This document shows, in pieces, positions 52,081 to 61,704 of a stretch of 64,000 nucleotides of DNA. The DNA lies in the NCBI RefSeq assembly GCF_900099965.1, contig NZ_FNDJ01000018.1, forward strand, positions 144,705 through 208,704, written 5' to 3'. This DNA comes from Nonomuraea jiangxiensis (GTDB lineage: Bacteria; Actinomycetota; Actinomycetes; Streptosporangiales; Streptosporangiaceae). Both the position numbers and the translations under genes were made by a program. The first letter of the stretch is position 1; each line of letters starts with the position of its first letter. The notes beneath the pieces are model-generated. The model did no database searches. It worked only from the letters and a program-made list of their open reading frames with translations, and had not been told where the DNA came from.

Positions 52081-52139
52081 GCTTGTTCCGGGTTGGTCAC
52101 GGCGCGAACCTTCGCCCGCCGCCCGCCATCGATCCCTAC

Positions 52140-53618
52140 ATGAGGTACGCGTGGTTATGCCACCCCGTGACGGTTGCCGGGGTGATCGTGCTCTTGGTCA
52201 ACGACCACCTGCTCAAGCAGGCCTGGCCCGGGTTCCTCACGGGCAAGCTCAGCGACGCGGCCGGACTCCTCGTGGCGCCCGCCCTGCTGGCGCTGCTCCT
52301 GCGACGGCGGGCCGACCTGGCCGCCACGGTGCTGACCGGAGTGCTCTTCGCGGTCGTGAAAAGCACGGAGACGGGCGCTGAGGCCGCCTCCCATGCCTGG
52401 ACCCTGGTGGCGGGTCCATCGCGCGTCCTGGCCGATCCTACGGACCTGCTGGCCCTACCCGCGCTCGCCCTGGCCTGGTGGGTACGCGGGCGCAGCCTCC
52501 ACGCCCACTCGGCGACCGACGACTCCGACGTCACGACCGGCGGCTCGAATCCCGCCGTGACCCACCCCCGTGGCCGGTCACGGCTCCGGCGGGCCTGGTC
52601 GTCGGCCGGGAGCCGCCCGCGGATCTTCATCACCGTGCCGCTGGCCGTACTGGCGGTGACCGCCACCTCGGCCGCCGCCCTGCCCACCGCCCACTCCGTC
52701 GAGGCGGACGAGAAGCGGATCCTCGTCCACGTGTGGAACGGCTCCTCGCGGCTTTCCACGGACGGCGGGGTCACCTGGTCGGAGGTGACCACCGACCAGG
52801 TCACCTCGCGCCAGCGCGCCCGCTGCGTCGCCGGGCAGGCGACCCGCTGCTACCGCGTCGTACCCGACCGGATGGCCGTCGAGCAGTCCGACGACGGCGG
52901 CACGACGTGGAGCCCGTCGTGGGCGATGGGCGAAAACGACATGGAGCGGCTGAACAGGACCTACTCCTCCCTGGACGGCCGGTACTCGATGGCGCTGGCC
53001 ACGCAGACCCGCCCCGGCGGGCACGTCGTGGTCGTCGCGAACGGGCTGGACGGCATCCTCGTCCGCGACGTGGACGGAAAATGGCGGCGGGTGGGCTGGC
53101 CCGGCGCCGAGGCCGCCGAGGCTGCCGAGGCTGCCGAGGCCCCGGCCATGGACCTGAGCATCGAGCAGAACCTGGCGATCTTCCTGGCCGCGTGCCTGTT
53201 GTTCGGCGGTATCGGGGCGGGGCTGCGCCGGTTCCAGCGGGTCTACACCGGCTTCGCCGCGGTCGGCTGCCTGGGCTTCTTCGCCGCGGCCGGGGACGCC
53301 GACTGGGGGCTCCTGGACGCCGGCCTCACCGCGGGTGTGACCGCGCTCGGCGTGGTCGCGACCGTGGTCGGCGTCGTGGTGTGCCTCGTGCTGGCGTTCG
53401 CGGGCCAGGCGCGCCCGGCGACGGCGGCGGTCAGCGCCCTGGCCGCGCCGTTCGTCTACGCGAGCGTCTATCTGCCCTTCCGCGCCTGGTCCGTGGGCGT
53501 GCCCGACGCCTACGGGGTCGCCGTCGCGATCGCCATCGTGCTGACCGCCCTCGTACTGGTGGGAGCGGTCAGCCTCATCAAGATCTCCTTGCCGCGCACC
53601 GACCCGGACGGCCTGTAG
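52140..53618 (+). CDS. Membrane protein with BNR/Asp-box repeats, unknown function
   Basis: The 492-residue protein has about four N-terminal helices and then a long loop. Near PRIFITVPLAVLAVTATSAA another helix leads into an external part with two Asp-box motifs (STDGGVTWSE, QSDDGGTTWSP), as in sialidase-like and WD-type propellers. An Ala/Glu repeat (AEAAEAAEAAEAP) leads to about five C-terminal helices. No known family assigned. ATG at 52140 replaces an earlier in-frame start because the upstream 19 codons overlap the terminator region. It is convergent with serS. Confidence 0.65.
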   Translation: MRYAWLCHPVTVAGVIVLLVNDHLLKQAWPGFLTGKLSDAAGLLVAPALLALLLRRRADLAATVLTGVLFAVVKSTETGAEAASHAWTLVAGPSRVLADPTDLLALPALALAWWVRGRSLHAHSATDDSDVTTGGSNPAVTHPRGRSRLRRAWSSAGSRPRIFITVPLAVLAVTATSAAALPTAHSVEADEKRILVHVWNGSSRLSTDGGVTWSEVTTDQVTSRQRARCVAGQATRCYRVVPDRMAVEQSDDGGTTWSPSWAMGENDMERLNRTYSSLDGRYSMALATQTRPGGHVVVVANGLDGILVRDVDGKWRRVGWPGAEAAEAAEAAEAPAMDLSIEQNLAIFLAACLLFGGIGAGLRRFQRVYTGFAAVGCLGFFAAAGDADWGLLDAGLTAGVTALGVVATVVGVVVCLVLAFAGQARPATAAVSALAAPFVYASVYLPFRAWSVGVPDAYGVAVAIAIVLTALVLVGAVSLIKISLPRTDPDGL

Positions 53619-53721
53619 ACGACCGGCTGTCCGAAATGGCCGACCAGGACCGAAACCAGCGGGACACCGTAGGGCCGGCGCACACCGGCACGGCCTCTAC
53701 GGCACCCCACGGGAGCGGCGC

Positions 53722-54984
53722 TTACTTGGCCGGCTCCAGCACGTCGAGCCCCACGTACGGGCGCAGCGCCTTGGGGACCACCACGGACCCATCGGCCTGC
53801 TGGTGGTTCTCCAGGATCGCGACGATCCAGCGGGTGGTGGCCAGCGTGCCGTTGAGCGTGGCCAGGTGCTGCGGCTTGCCGTCCTTGTCGCGGAAGCGCA
53901 CGGCGAGCCTGCGGGCCTGGAACTCGGTGCAGTTGGAGGTCGAGGTCAGCTCGCGGTAGCGCCCCTGCGTGGGGATCCACGCCTCGCAGTCGAACTTGCG
54001 GGCCGCCGACATGCCGAGGTCGCCCGCCGCCGTGTCGATGATCCGGTAAGGGACCTCGATCTTGGCCATCATCTCCTTCTCCCACGCCAGCAGCCGCAGG
54101 TGCTCCTCGTGCGCGTCCTCCGGACGTACGTAGGAGAACATCTCCACCTTGTCGAACTGGTGGACCCGGATGATGCCCCTGGTGTCCTTGCCGTACGAGC
54201 CCGCCTCGCGCCGGAAGCACGAGGACCAGCCCGCGTAGCGCAGCGGCAGGTCACCGGCGTCGAGGATCTCCTGGGCGTGGTAGCCGGCCAGGGCCACCTC
54301 GGAGGTGCCGACCAGGTAGAGGTCGTCGTCCGGGAGCCGGTAGATCTCCTTGTCGTGGGCCACGTGGAACCCCGTGCCCTGCATGGTCTCCGGCTTGACG
54401 AGCACCGGCGTGATCATCGGCGTGAACCCGGCCTCGATCGCCTGCTGCATCGCCATGTTGAGCAGGCCGAGCTGCAGCCGGGCGCCGACGCCCTTGAGGA
54501 AGTAGAACCGCGAGCCCGACACCTTGGCGCCACGCTCGGTGTCGATGCAGTCGAGCGCCTCGCCCAGCTCCAGATGGTCCTTGGGCTCGAAGTCGAACTC
54601 CCGCGGCTCGCCGTGCGTCTCCAGCACCACGTAGTCGTCCTCGCCGCCGGCCGGCGCGCCCTCCTCGACGATGTTGGGCACCGCCTGGAGGACCTCGTCC
54701 AGCTCGACCGCCAGCTTCTCCGCCTCCGACTCGGCGGCCTTGACCTGGCTCGCGAGCTCCTTGGCCCGCTCCAGCAGCGCGGCCTTGTCCTCGCCCTGCG
54801 CCTTGGAGACCGACTTGCCCATGCTCTTCTGCTCGGCGCGCAGAGACTCGAACGAGGTCAGCGCCGATCGGCGGCGCTCGTCGAGGTCGAGCAGCGTGTC
54901 GACGACGGAGTCGTCCTCACCGCGGGCACGCTGCGACGCCCGTAGCCGGTCGGGATCCTCACGAAGGGTACGCAGGTCAATCAC
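53722..54984 (-). CDS. serS: Seryl-tRNA synthetase
   Basis: The 420-residue protein has an N-terminal coiled coil (RRRSALTSFESLRAEQKSMG onward) that contacts the serine tRNA long arm. The class II catalytic core has motif 2 in CFRREAGSYGKDTRGIIRVH and motif 3 in NGTLATTRWIVAILENHQQA. TSEVALAGYH and QFDKVEMF are family landmarks. It charges tRNA-Ser in the cytoplasm. The start at 54984 gives the usual MIDLRTLREDPDRLR. serS followed by pheA is an arrangement seen near oriC in other actinobacteria. Confidence 0.97.
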   Translation of the reverse strand: MIDLRTLREDPDRLRASQRARGEDDSVVDTLLDLDERRRSALTSFESLRAEQKSMGKSVSKAQGEDKAALLERAKELASQVKAAESEAEKLAVELDEVLQAVPNIVEEGAPAGGEDDYVVLETHGEPREFDFEPKDHLELGEALDCIDTERGAKVSGSRFYFLKGVGARLQLGLLNMAMQQAIEAGFTPMITPVLVKPETMQGTGFHVAHDKEIYRLPDDDLYLVGTSEVALAGYHAQEILDAGDLPLRYAGWSSCFRREAGSYGKDTRGIIRVHQFDKVEMFSYVRPEDAHEEHLRLLAWEKEMMAKIEVPYRIIDTAAGDLGMSAARKFDCEAWIPTQGRYRELTSTSNCTEFQARRLAVRFRDKDGKPQHLATLNGTLATTRWIVAILENHQQADGSVVVPKALRPYVGLDVLEPAK

Positions 54985-55108
54985 AAGGAAAGGCTACCGG
55001 CGCGGAGCGGCTACCCGCCCCCGGATTATCCCTTCGCCCCCGGAACCCCGTCCGGAACCAGGCCGGCTCTTCCGCCGCCATCGCCCCTGATGACCGACCG
55101 GCGTGCGC

Positions 55109-56029
55109 TCAGACCTCACCCGAACGGATGCGCGCGAGCCAGCCGCCCGCCTCGGCGAACTCCGTGTCGGCCGTACCGCGCTTGATCTGCGGCGCGACCC
55201 CGTCGGCCCGCGGATAGCTGCCGAGGAAGCGCACGTCGCCGCAGATGCGGTGCAGCCCCGAGAGTGCCTCCCCGACCCGGGCGTCCGCGACGTGCCCTTC
55301 AAGATCGAAGTGGAAGAAGTAGCGCCCGATGCCGTTACGGGTCGGCCGCGACTCGATGCGGGTCAGGTTGACCCCGCGCACGGAGAACTCCGTCAGCATC
55401 TCCAGCAACGCGCCCGGGTGGTCGTCGGCGAGGAAGACGACCAGCGTGGTCCGGTCGGAACCGGTCGGCTCCGGCAGCGCCCCCGGACGGCTCACCTTGA
55501 CGAACTTGGTCACGGTGTCGGACCTGTCGCCGATGTTCCCCGCCAGCTCCAGCAGCCCGTAGTGCTCGCCCGCGATACGGGCGGCGATGGCGGCGTCGTA
55601 CGGCGAGCCCGGCAGCGACACCTCCTGCGCCGCGGCCGCCGTCGAAGGGGCGGCCACCACGACGGCGTCGGGAAGCTCACGGGAGATGAACGCTCGGCAC
55701 TGGGTGATGGCGGCCGGATGGGTGTAGACCCGCTTGATGTGCGGGACCTCGGTGCCGGGCCTGGCCAGCAAGGAGAACTGGACGGGCAGCAGCAGCTCGG
55801 CCGTGATCAGCAACGGCTCACCCCAGGCGAACTCGTCGAGCGTCGTGGTGATCGCGCCCTCGATGGAGTTTTCCAGGGGCACCACGGCGCCGTCGGCCTC
55901 GCCGGTGCGGGCGGCGTTGAGCGCCGCGCTCACCGTGGCAGCCGGCAGGCGCTCGGCGATGGGGTCGAGGAGCCGCAGGGCTTCTTCGGTGAAGGTCCCT
56001 TCCGGTCCGAGATAGGCGAGTCTGGGCAT
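55109..56029 (-). CDS. pheA: Prephenate dehydratase
   Basis: The 306-residue protein has a PDT domain (RLAYLGPEGTFTEEALR, VPLENSIEGAITTTLDEF and the catalytic-loop region DRSDTVTKFVKVS). A C-terminal ACT domain (HPGALLEMLTEFSVRGVNLT, RIESRP) would bind Phe. It converts prephenate to phenylpyruvate for phenylalanine synthesis. The true start is ATG 56029, directly before the first beta strand; the upstream frame encodes low-complexity sequence. It lies 124 bp upstream of serS on the same strand. Confidence 0.95.
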   Translation of the reverse strand: MPRLAYLGPEGTFTEEALRLLDPIAERLPAATVSAALNAARTGEADGAVVPLENSIEGAITTTLDEFAWGEPLLITAELLLPVQFSLLARPGTEVPHIKRVYTHPAAITQCRAFISRELPDAVVVAAPSTAAAAQEVSLPGSPYDAAIAARIAGEHYGLLELAGNIGDRSDTVTKFVKVSRPGALPEPTGSDRTTLVVFLADDHPGALLEMLTEFSVRGVNLTRIESRPTRNGIGRYFFHFDLEGHVADARVGEALSGLHRICGDVRFLGSYPRADGVAPQIKRGTADTEFAEAGGWLARIRSGEV

Positions 56030-56260
56030 GCGTCCAGAGTAACCGCAGGTTGAGGGCACATGCGCTGCTTTCCGCCCCTGTCGCGTACGCCCGCCACCGC
56101 CCATCCCCGGCACGGCCTCCCCCAACGGCGATATCAGCGACCCGCAACCCCGACACGCCGAAGCCACCCTCTCCCAGCCCGAGAACCGACCCCCGCCGCC
56201 CCACATCACCCCGAGCCCCGAAGCGGGGACGCAACGGTTGACCTCGCCCCCACCCGCGAG

Positions 56261-56413
56261 ACGCCTACCTCACCCCCACCCGAGAAGCCGAGGCCCGACG
56301 CCTACCTCACCCCCACCCCCAGAAGCCGAGGCCCGACGGCTACCTCACCCCCATCTCCGGCAACCGGGGGGCGCGACACCTACCTCACCCCCGTCCGCGA
56401 GGTCCGGGGCGTG
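56261..56413 (+). repeat. 37-40 bp tandem repeat, four copies, entering a coding region
   Basis: Copies start at 56261, 56298, 56336 and 56376, each with a CCTACCTCACCCCC-like core and a variable GAGAAGCCGAGGCCCG tail. The last copy spans the stop codon of the DUF4446 gene (56380), so the repeat has eroded or built that gene end. The rest of the 350-bp gap shows no gene. Confidence 0.8.
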
Positions 56414-56805
56414 ACCAGCGGCCCGAGCCCCAGCCTGGCCGCCCGCACCGCCTCTTCCTCCTCCGGCGAGAGCGGCTGCTGCCCCCTCCCGCTCACCACC
56501 GGCCGCACATAGGTACGCGTCTCGCTCCGGCCGTTGATCGAGGTCAACACGATCCCGTCACCCAGCCCGTTGATCATCGCCACCGAGAACGACAGCCGCC
56601 CGGTCATCTCCTCGAGCGCGTCGTACCGGCAGACGGCCACGTCCCTGATCGCCTTGAGATCCCCGACGCCCTCGCTCGTCTGCCTGGCGAGCCTCCGCTG
56701 ACACTCCTCCACCGTGGCCCTGGCCTGCCGGAGCGACAGGTATCCGATGAACACGCCGGTGACTCCGGCGACGATCCCCACGATCACCCATATGGTAACC
56801 AGCAC
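56380..56805 (-). CDS. DUF4446 family membrane protein
   Basis: The 141-residue protein has one N-terminal helix (LVTIWVIVGIVAGVTGVFIG) and a coiled region. The conserved DUF4446 core follows (DALEEMTGRLSFSVAMINGL, then GDGIVLTSINGRSETRTYVR). It is a single-pass membrane protein of unknown function common in actinobacteria and Firmicutes. GTG 56805 is the only reasonable start. The C-terminal tail after EEEEAVRAARLGLG ends within a tandem repeat, so it may have been lengthened by repeat expansion. Confidence 0.8.
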   Translation of the reverse strand: MLVTIWVIVGIVAGVTGVFIGYLSLRQARATVEECQRRLARQTSEGVGDLKAIRDVAVCRYDALEEMTGRLSFSVAMINGLGDGIVLTSINGRSETRTYVRPVVSGRGQQPLSPEEEEAVRAARLGLGPLVTPRTSRTGVR

Positions 56806-56827
56806 GGCACAGAGGGTAATGGCTACG

Positions 56828-58012
56828 TCACGCGAGCTCCCGCCGTTTCGGCAACCAGGCCACCAACAACCACACCAGGGCCAGCGCCCCGAGCCCGAAC
56901 CCGTTCTGCACGATCTTCCCCAGCACCAGGCTGACCCCGGGGATCTGGGCCGCCAGCAGCGAAACCCCCCACCACGGCACGGGCACCACGTAGAACAGCC
57001 ACACCCCCGCCGCAACCCGCAGCCTGACCGGATCCCGCCCGTCCCCGACGATCGCGGCGAGCACGACGACCACCCAGGCCAGGTGATGGATCCAGGCCAC
57101 GGGCGAGAGCAGCACGGCCATCAGGCCGACGAGCGCGACCGCGGTGACCGAATCGTTCGCCTTGTACGCGTCCCGTGCCCCGCGGAACCCGTACCAGGCG
57201 ACCGCGGCCACGATCAGCGCCCAGATCACCATCGTCAGCGTCTCGGGCATGTAGAGGCGGATCAGCATGCCGCGGATCGACTGGTTGGTGGTGGCCGCGT
57301 TGGCGCCGAGCCGTTCGGGATCCAGCAGTGCCGAGAACCAGAAGTCCGTCGCGTCCTGCGGAATCACCACGAACGGCAACAACGTGAGCACCGCCGCCAC
57401 GAACGCCGCCATGAAGAACGTCCGCCACTGCCTGGTGACCAGCAGGTAGATCAGGAAGACCCCGGGCGTCAGCTTGACCGCCGTGGCCAGCCCGATCAGG
57501 AACCCCCGCGGCCACCACGGCCGCTTCGCCAGGCAGTCGGCCACGCACAGCGCGACCAGCAGGATGTCCACCTGCCCGAACCGCACCTGGTCCCGGATCG
57601 GCATCAGATACGTGCATACCACCATGAGGAATGCGAACACCCACGGCACGTACTTCCGCAGCGCCTCCCCTCCCAGGACCCGCCGGAAAGAATGCCCCAC
57701 GGTCACGGCCAACGTCACGAAGATCCCAACCGTCCACACCCACTGCGCCGTGGTCCACGACATCCCGGCCAGCAGCACAGCCAGCATCGCCGCGATCGGC
57801 GGGTACGTGAACGGCAGCAGCTGCGGCGCCGGCGTGAAGAAGTCGTACACCGGCTGCCCGTCGAGCAACATCTGCCCGCCGGTACGGTAGACATCCAGGT
57901 CGACCAGCCGCTGATCGTCGGGGTTGGTGAGCCACGTGTGCACCAACGGCGCCACGGCCGCCGCGACGAGGACCGCCCCGGCCACCCACGCCCACCACAA
58001 CCGCCGACTCAT
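56828..58012 (-). CDS. GT87-type glycosyltransferase (polyprenol-phosphate mannose-dependent)
   Basis: The 394-residue polytopic protein has about ten helices. The acidic pair in LVDLDVYRTGGQMLLDGQPV lies in the first external loop, and a TYPPIAAM motif follows, as in GT-C mannosyltransferases of the GT87/DUF2029 family. Such enzymes add mannose from a lipid carrier to lipoarabinomannan-like glycolipids on the outer face of the membrane. The last hydrophilic residues (WLPKRRELA) are cytosolic. It begins 22 bp upstream of DUF4446, so the two probably share a transcript. Confidence 0.78.
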   Translation of the reverse strand: MSRRLWWAWVAGAVLVAAAVAPLVHTWLTNPDDQRLVDLDVYRTGGQMLLDGQPVYDFFTPAPQLLPFTYPPIAAMLAVLLAGMSWTTAQWVWTVGIFVTLAVTVGHSFRRVLGGEALRKYVPWVFAFLMVVCTYLMPIRDQVRFGQVDILLVALCVADCLAKRPWWPRGFLIGLATAVKLTPGVFLIYLLVTRQWRTFFMAAFVAAVLTLLPFVVIPQDATDFWFSALLDPERLGANAATTNQSIRGMLIRLYMPETLTMVIWALIVAAVAWYGFRGARDAYKANDSVTAVALVGLMAVLLSPVAWIHHLAWVVVVLAAIVGDGRDPVRLRVAAGVWLFYVVPVPWWGVSLLAAQIPGVSLVLGKIVQNGFGLGALALVWLLVAWLPKRRELA

Positions 58013-58171
58013 AGCCCACCCACGCCCTCGGCGGTGTCGCGGTCCAGAATGTACGGGACGAGCCCGCTGTGGGGCACGGGGTGGCTGCGCGGGGAGGCGA
58101 CCGGCTTGCCGAGCCAGCGGACCGCGAACCTCAACACGACCTCTTCCTCATGGGGTAGTGATTGCCAGTGG

Positions 58172-58205
58172 AATCCCCCGCCTTCAGACGAGGGAGGCTG
58201 CCAAG
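58172..58205 (+). mobile_element. Decayed IS200/IS605-type right-end hairpin
   Basis: GGAATCCCCCGCCTTCAGAC followed by GAGGGAGGCTGCCAAG resembles the right-end hairpin of IS605/TnpB elements, with a TTCA loop. The 8-bp stem has two A-C mispairs, so the hairpin is degraded. No intact tnpA or tnpB accompanies it. It lies in the 257-bp gap before the large membrane protein. Confidence 0.45.
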
Positions 58206-58269
58206 ATGTGGCACGTTACCGTGTGCCGGCTTGGCTGTTGTTGATCGAGGGGATACTGGGGGTCCGTAC

Positions 58270-61200
58270 ATGCCGAACGCCACACCGTACCCACCTCCTG
58301 GCCGGCCCGAGCACCCCCATCACGCCCCGCGCAACGCGGCCCCCCAAAGCACAACCCCCCACCCCAGCAGAGCCCCCCGCCCAAGCACGGACCCCTGCCC
58401 CGACCTCCACCCCACCACGAATCCCTGCACCAAGCCCCACCCCAGCACACACCCCGGCACCGAAGCCCTGGCCCAACGCGAAAACCGGGCCCAGCGCGAC
58501 AGTTCCGTCCAGGGCACGAGCTCCCCCCGCGACGAAGCCCACCCCCAACGCGCCCACCTCTGGACAACCCCGTCCCAACACGCCAGGCGCGCCATCACCA
58601 CACTCTTCCTCGGCCTCACCCTCGCGACCTCACTGACCCCCACCTCAGCCCACGCCACCACATTCCCCACCCACAAACACCCCCTGATCACAAGCGGCAC
58701 CCCATCCACGACCACCGCCACATCCCCCACCATCGCGCCGCCGGCCAGCACCACCACCCAGCCCAGCACAACACCCGCCACCACGCCGCCAGCCACCACC
58801 GCCACGGCCAGCGGAACCAGCACGGCAATCGCCACTGCCGCCCAGACCAAAACGGCGGCCAGCGCGATCACCAGCAGTGCGGATGCCGCCCCTGCGATCA
58901 CGGCTGGCACGGCCATCGCCACCACCGGCACCGCCAGCACGACCATCACCACCCACACCGGGACGACCGCCACCACCCACACCGGGACGACCAGCACTCA
59001 CGCTTCCGCCGGGACAACCACCACTCACACCGCCGCCGACACGACCACCACTCACGCTCCCGCCGGGACAACCACCACTGACACTCCCGCCGGGACGACC
59101 ACCACTGACGCTGCCGCCAGGACGACCACCGCAGACATCCAGCAAGCACCTATCAACGCTCCGGCGGCCGGCCAAGGACGAGTTGCCCTCATCGGCGTCC
59201 CGGGCCTGGAATGGAGCGACCTGGACCGGTCACGGACCCCCAACCTGTGGCGTCTCGTCGACCAGGGCGCCTCGGCCTCCCTCTCCACGCGAGCCGTACC
59301 ACCCCCCGACCGCGGCACCACCTGCCCCACCGCAGGCTGGCTGACCGTCTCAGCGGGCCAGCGAGCCGGAACAGCGGGCAAAGGCTGCCAAGCACCACCC
59401 ACCCCACAGCCCCTCCCCAACGCTCCCGCAGGCGCAGCCACGATCCCGAACTGGTCAGCCCTGACCGCGTACCAGTCGGAAACCGGCTACGACGCCCAAC
59501 TCGGCACGCTGGGCCAGCTCGTGACGGACAACGGCGGCAATGTCGCCGCCATCGGCCCGGGGGCCGCCATCGGCGGAGCTGACAGGTCCGGAAATATCGC
59601 CAAATACGCCCCCACCCCGGACGCCTTGGGCGACCCCACCCCGTACAACCTGATCGTTTTCGAAGCCGCGAGCATCGCCAACGCCTGGGCCCGCCAACCC
59701 CTCGACGAGCGTGCGGTCCCCACCCCGCTACCGGCCGCGACGCGCCAGGCGGCGGTCGCCCAGGCGGACCAGCAGATCGGCACCCTCCTTGCCGTACTGC
59801 CACCCGACACGACCGTCCTGCTGGCGGGCATCTCCGACGTGACGCCGAACGCCCACCTCCACGTCGCCATCGCCACCGGCCCCTCCCCGACCGGCCGGCC
59901 GTACCCGCACGGCTACCTCACAGCGACCTCCACCCGCCAGGACGCCCTGGTCACGATCACGGACCTCACCGCCACCACCCTTCAACTCCTCGGCGTGGCC
60001 GCCCCACGCCAGGTGGTCGGCCGCCCCTGGCAACCCAGCAACCTGGCCCCCGCCACCCCGGCGGACACGGTCGTGGAGCTCGCCGACGGCGACCTGGCCA
60101 GCCAGGTCCTCCGAGAGGTACGCGGCCCGTTCTTCACCGTCCTGGTGACCCTCCAGCTCCTCTTCTACGCCTTCGCCGCCCTGGCTCTCCGCCACCGCCG
60201 CTCCACCAACCTCCCCCACCCCCCAACCGCAAGCGCCTCCCCCCACGCCGCAGACCAAGGACCTTTCCGCCACGCCGTGAACCCAGGCACCTCCCCGCAC
60301 CCCCTAGGCCAAGCCAGCACCTCCCCCGACACCCCAGGCGAAGCGGCCTCCCCTGGCACCCCGGGCGAAGGGGCCTCCCCGAACCCTCAGGACCAAGGCA
60401 GCGCCTCCCCCCACACCCCCGACCAAGGAGCCTTCCCGCAGACTCCAGACGGGGGCACTTCCCCAGACCGGGGCACTTCGTCCTACACCCTGGACCAAGG
60501 GACCTCCCCACCCACCCCGAACCGCGACAACACCTCCCCGAACCTTCCGTCCCCGCCCGCACCAGCCGCCGGCCAGGGAGCCACGCCAGAGGCGGGGTCA
60601 AACCCCTCACCCCTTGCCTCCTTGCCAGCAAGCGCCTCCAAGCTTCTGAAGGCCGTGCAGATCGTCGCGGTGGTCAGCGGAGCCATCGCCGTCTCCACGT
60701 TCCTGGCCCAGCTGGTGCCCTGGTGGACGCTGCCGGTGCCGATGCTGTCGGTGATCGTGACGATCCTGGCCATCGCCGGGCTGATCACCGCCGCCGCCTT
60801 CGCCGGGCCGTGGCGGGCCCACGTGCTCGGCCCGCTCACCGTGGTCGCCGCCGTCACCTCGCTCGCTCTCCTCATCGACGTCATCACGGGCTCCAAACTC
60901 CAGGTGAACGCCGTATCCGGCTACGAGCCCGTGACCGGCGGCCGGTTCTACGGCTTCAGCAACATCGCCTTCGCCGTCTACGCCACCGGCACCGTCCTCG
61001 GCCTGGCCGGGCTGGCGCAGTGGCTGCTCAGCAGGGGTGTGGCCAGGAGTCTGACCGTGGTGATGTGCGCGCTCTACGGGGGATTCGCGATCTTCGCCGA
61101 CGGGTGGCCATCGTGGGGTGCCGACTTCGGTGGTATCCCGGCATTCGTGACCGGGCTGGCTGTCTTCCTCATCCTGCTGTCGGGCAAGCGCGTCTCGGTG

Positions 61201-61704
61201 CTGCGGCTCCTGATCGTCGGCCTGGTGGGGGTCGTACTCGTGGGCGCCATCTCGATCTTCGACTGGCTGCGCCCCGAAACCCAGCGAACCCATCTGGGCA
61301 CCTTCGTACAGCAGGTCATCGACGGTCAGGCCTGGACCGTCGTCTCCCGCAAGTTCACTGCGATGATCGGCGTGACGATCGGCAACTGGTCACTGACCCT
61401 CCTTTCGCTGGTCGCGCTGGCCTTCCTGTATCTGGTGCTCGCCCGCCCCTCCCGCTGGGGCGCCCCCGCCCTGGGCCAGGCCTACCGCCTGGCCCCCACC
61501 CTCAGGGCGGGCCTGTTCGGCGCCCTCACGTGCGCCTTCATCGGCTTCCTCATGAACGACTCCGGCATCGCCATCCCCGCTATGGCGCTGACGGTTGCCG
61601 TACCGCTGACTCTGGCCGCCTCCGTACGCGCCCTGCAGCTCGCCACGCCCACACCACCAGCGCCACAGTCAGACCCAGCAGCACCCACGCAATCTGGGGC
61701 CTGA
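58270..61704 (+). CDS. Large membrane protein with alkaline phosphatase/phosphodiesterase-like domain and low-complexity inserts
   Basis: The 1144-residue protein has a Pro/Thr/His-rich leader, a helix at about 107-125 (RRAITTLFLGLTLATSL), and a Thr/Ala/Gly-rich stretch. A secreted alpha/beta domain runs from about 301 (GRVALIGVPGLEWSDLDRSR, then DQGASASLSTRAVPP). A helix at about 621 precedes a Pro/Ser/Gly-rich insert (about 640-785). About seven further helices follow (KLLKAVQIVAVVSGAIAV and on). ATG 58270 is used. It overlaps the convergent glycosyltransferase by 125 bp. I do not know its substrate. Confidence 0.65.
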   Translation: MPNATPYPPPGRPEHPHHAPRNAAPQSTTPHPSRAPRPSTDPCPDLHPTTNPCTKPHPSTHPGTEALAQRENRAQRDSSVQGTSSPRDEAHPQRAHLWTTPSQHARRAITTLFLGLTLATSLTPTSAHATTFPTHKHPLITSGTPSTTTATSPTIAPPASTTTQPSTTPATTPPATTATASGTSTAIATAAQTKTAASAITSSADAAPAITAGTAIATTGTASTTITTHTGTTATTHTGTTSTHASAGTTTTHTAADTTTTHAPAGTTTTDTPAGTTTTDAAARTTTADIQQAPINAPAAGQGRVALIGVPGLEWSDLDRSRTPNLWRLVDQGASASLSTRAVPPPDRGTTCPTAGWLTVSAGQRAGTAGKGCQAPPTPQPLPNAPAGAATIPNWSALTAYQSETGYDAQLGTLGQLVTDNGGNVAAIGPGAAIGGADRSGNIAKYAPTPDALGDPTPYNLIVFEAASIANAWARQPLDERAVPTPLPAATRQAAVAQADQQIGTLLAVLPPDTTVLLAGISDVTPNAHLHVAIATGPSPTGRPYPHGYLTATSTRQDALVTITDLTATTLQLLGVAAPRQVVGRPWQPSNLAPATPADTVVELADGDLASQVLREVRGPFFTVLVTLQLLFYAFAALALRHRRSTNLPHPPTASASPHAADQGPFRHAVNPGTSPHPLGQASTSPDTPGEAASPGTPGEGASPNPQDQGSASPHTPDQGAFPQTPDGGTSPDRGTSSYTLDQGTSPPTPNRDNTSPNLPSPPAPAAGQGATPEAGSNPSPLASLPASASKLLKAVQIVAVVSGAIAVSTFLAQLVPWWTLPVPMLSVIVTILAIAGLITAAAFAGPWRAHVLGPLTVVAAVTSLALLIDVITGSKLQVNAVSGYEPVTGGRFYGFSNIAFAVYATGTVLGLAGLAQWLLSRGVARSLTVVMCALYGGFAIFADGWPSWGADFGGIPAFVTGLAVFLILLSGKRVSVLRLLIVGLVGVVLVGAISIFDWLRPETQRTHLGTFVQQVIDGQAWTVVSRKFTAMIGVTIGNWSLTLLSLVALAFLYLVLARPSRWGAPALGQAYRLAPTLRAGLFGALTCAFIGFLMNDSGIAIPAMALTVAVPLTLAASVRALQLATPTPPAPQSDPAAPTQSGA

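Noticed and set aside
54985..55108. T-box leader before serS
   Set aside because: No specifier hairpin or T-box sequence; actinobacterial T-boxes are known mainly for ileS.
56714..58636. 640-codon plus-strand frame opposite the GT87 gene
   Set aside because: Antisense composition, no domain, and it merges unrelated regions including the IS605-like relic.
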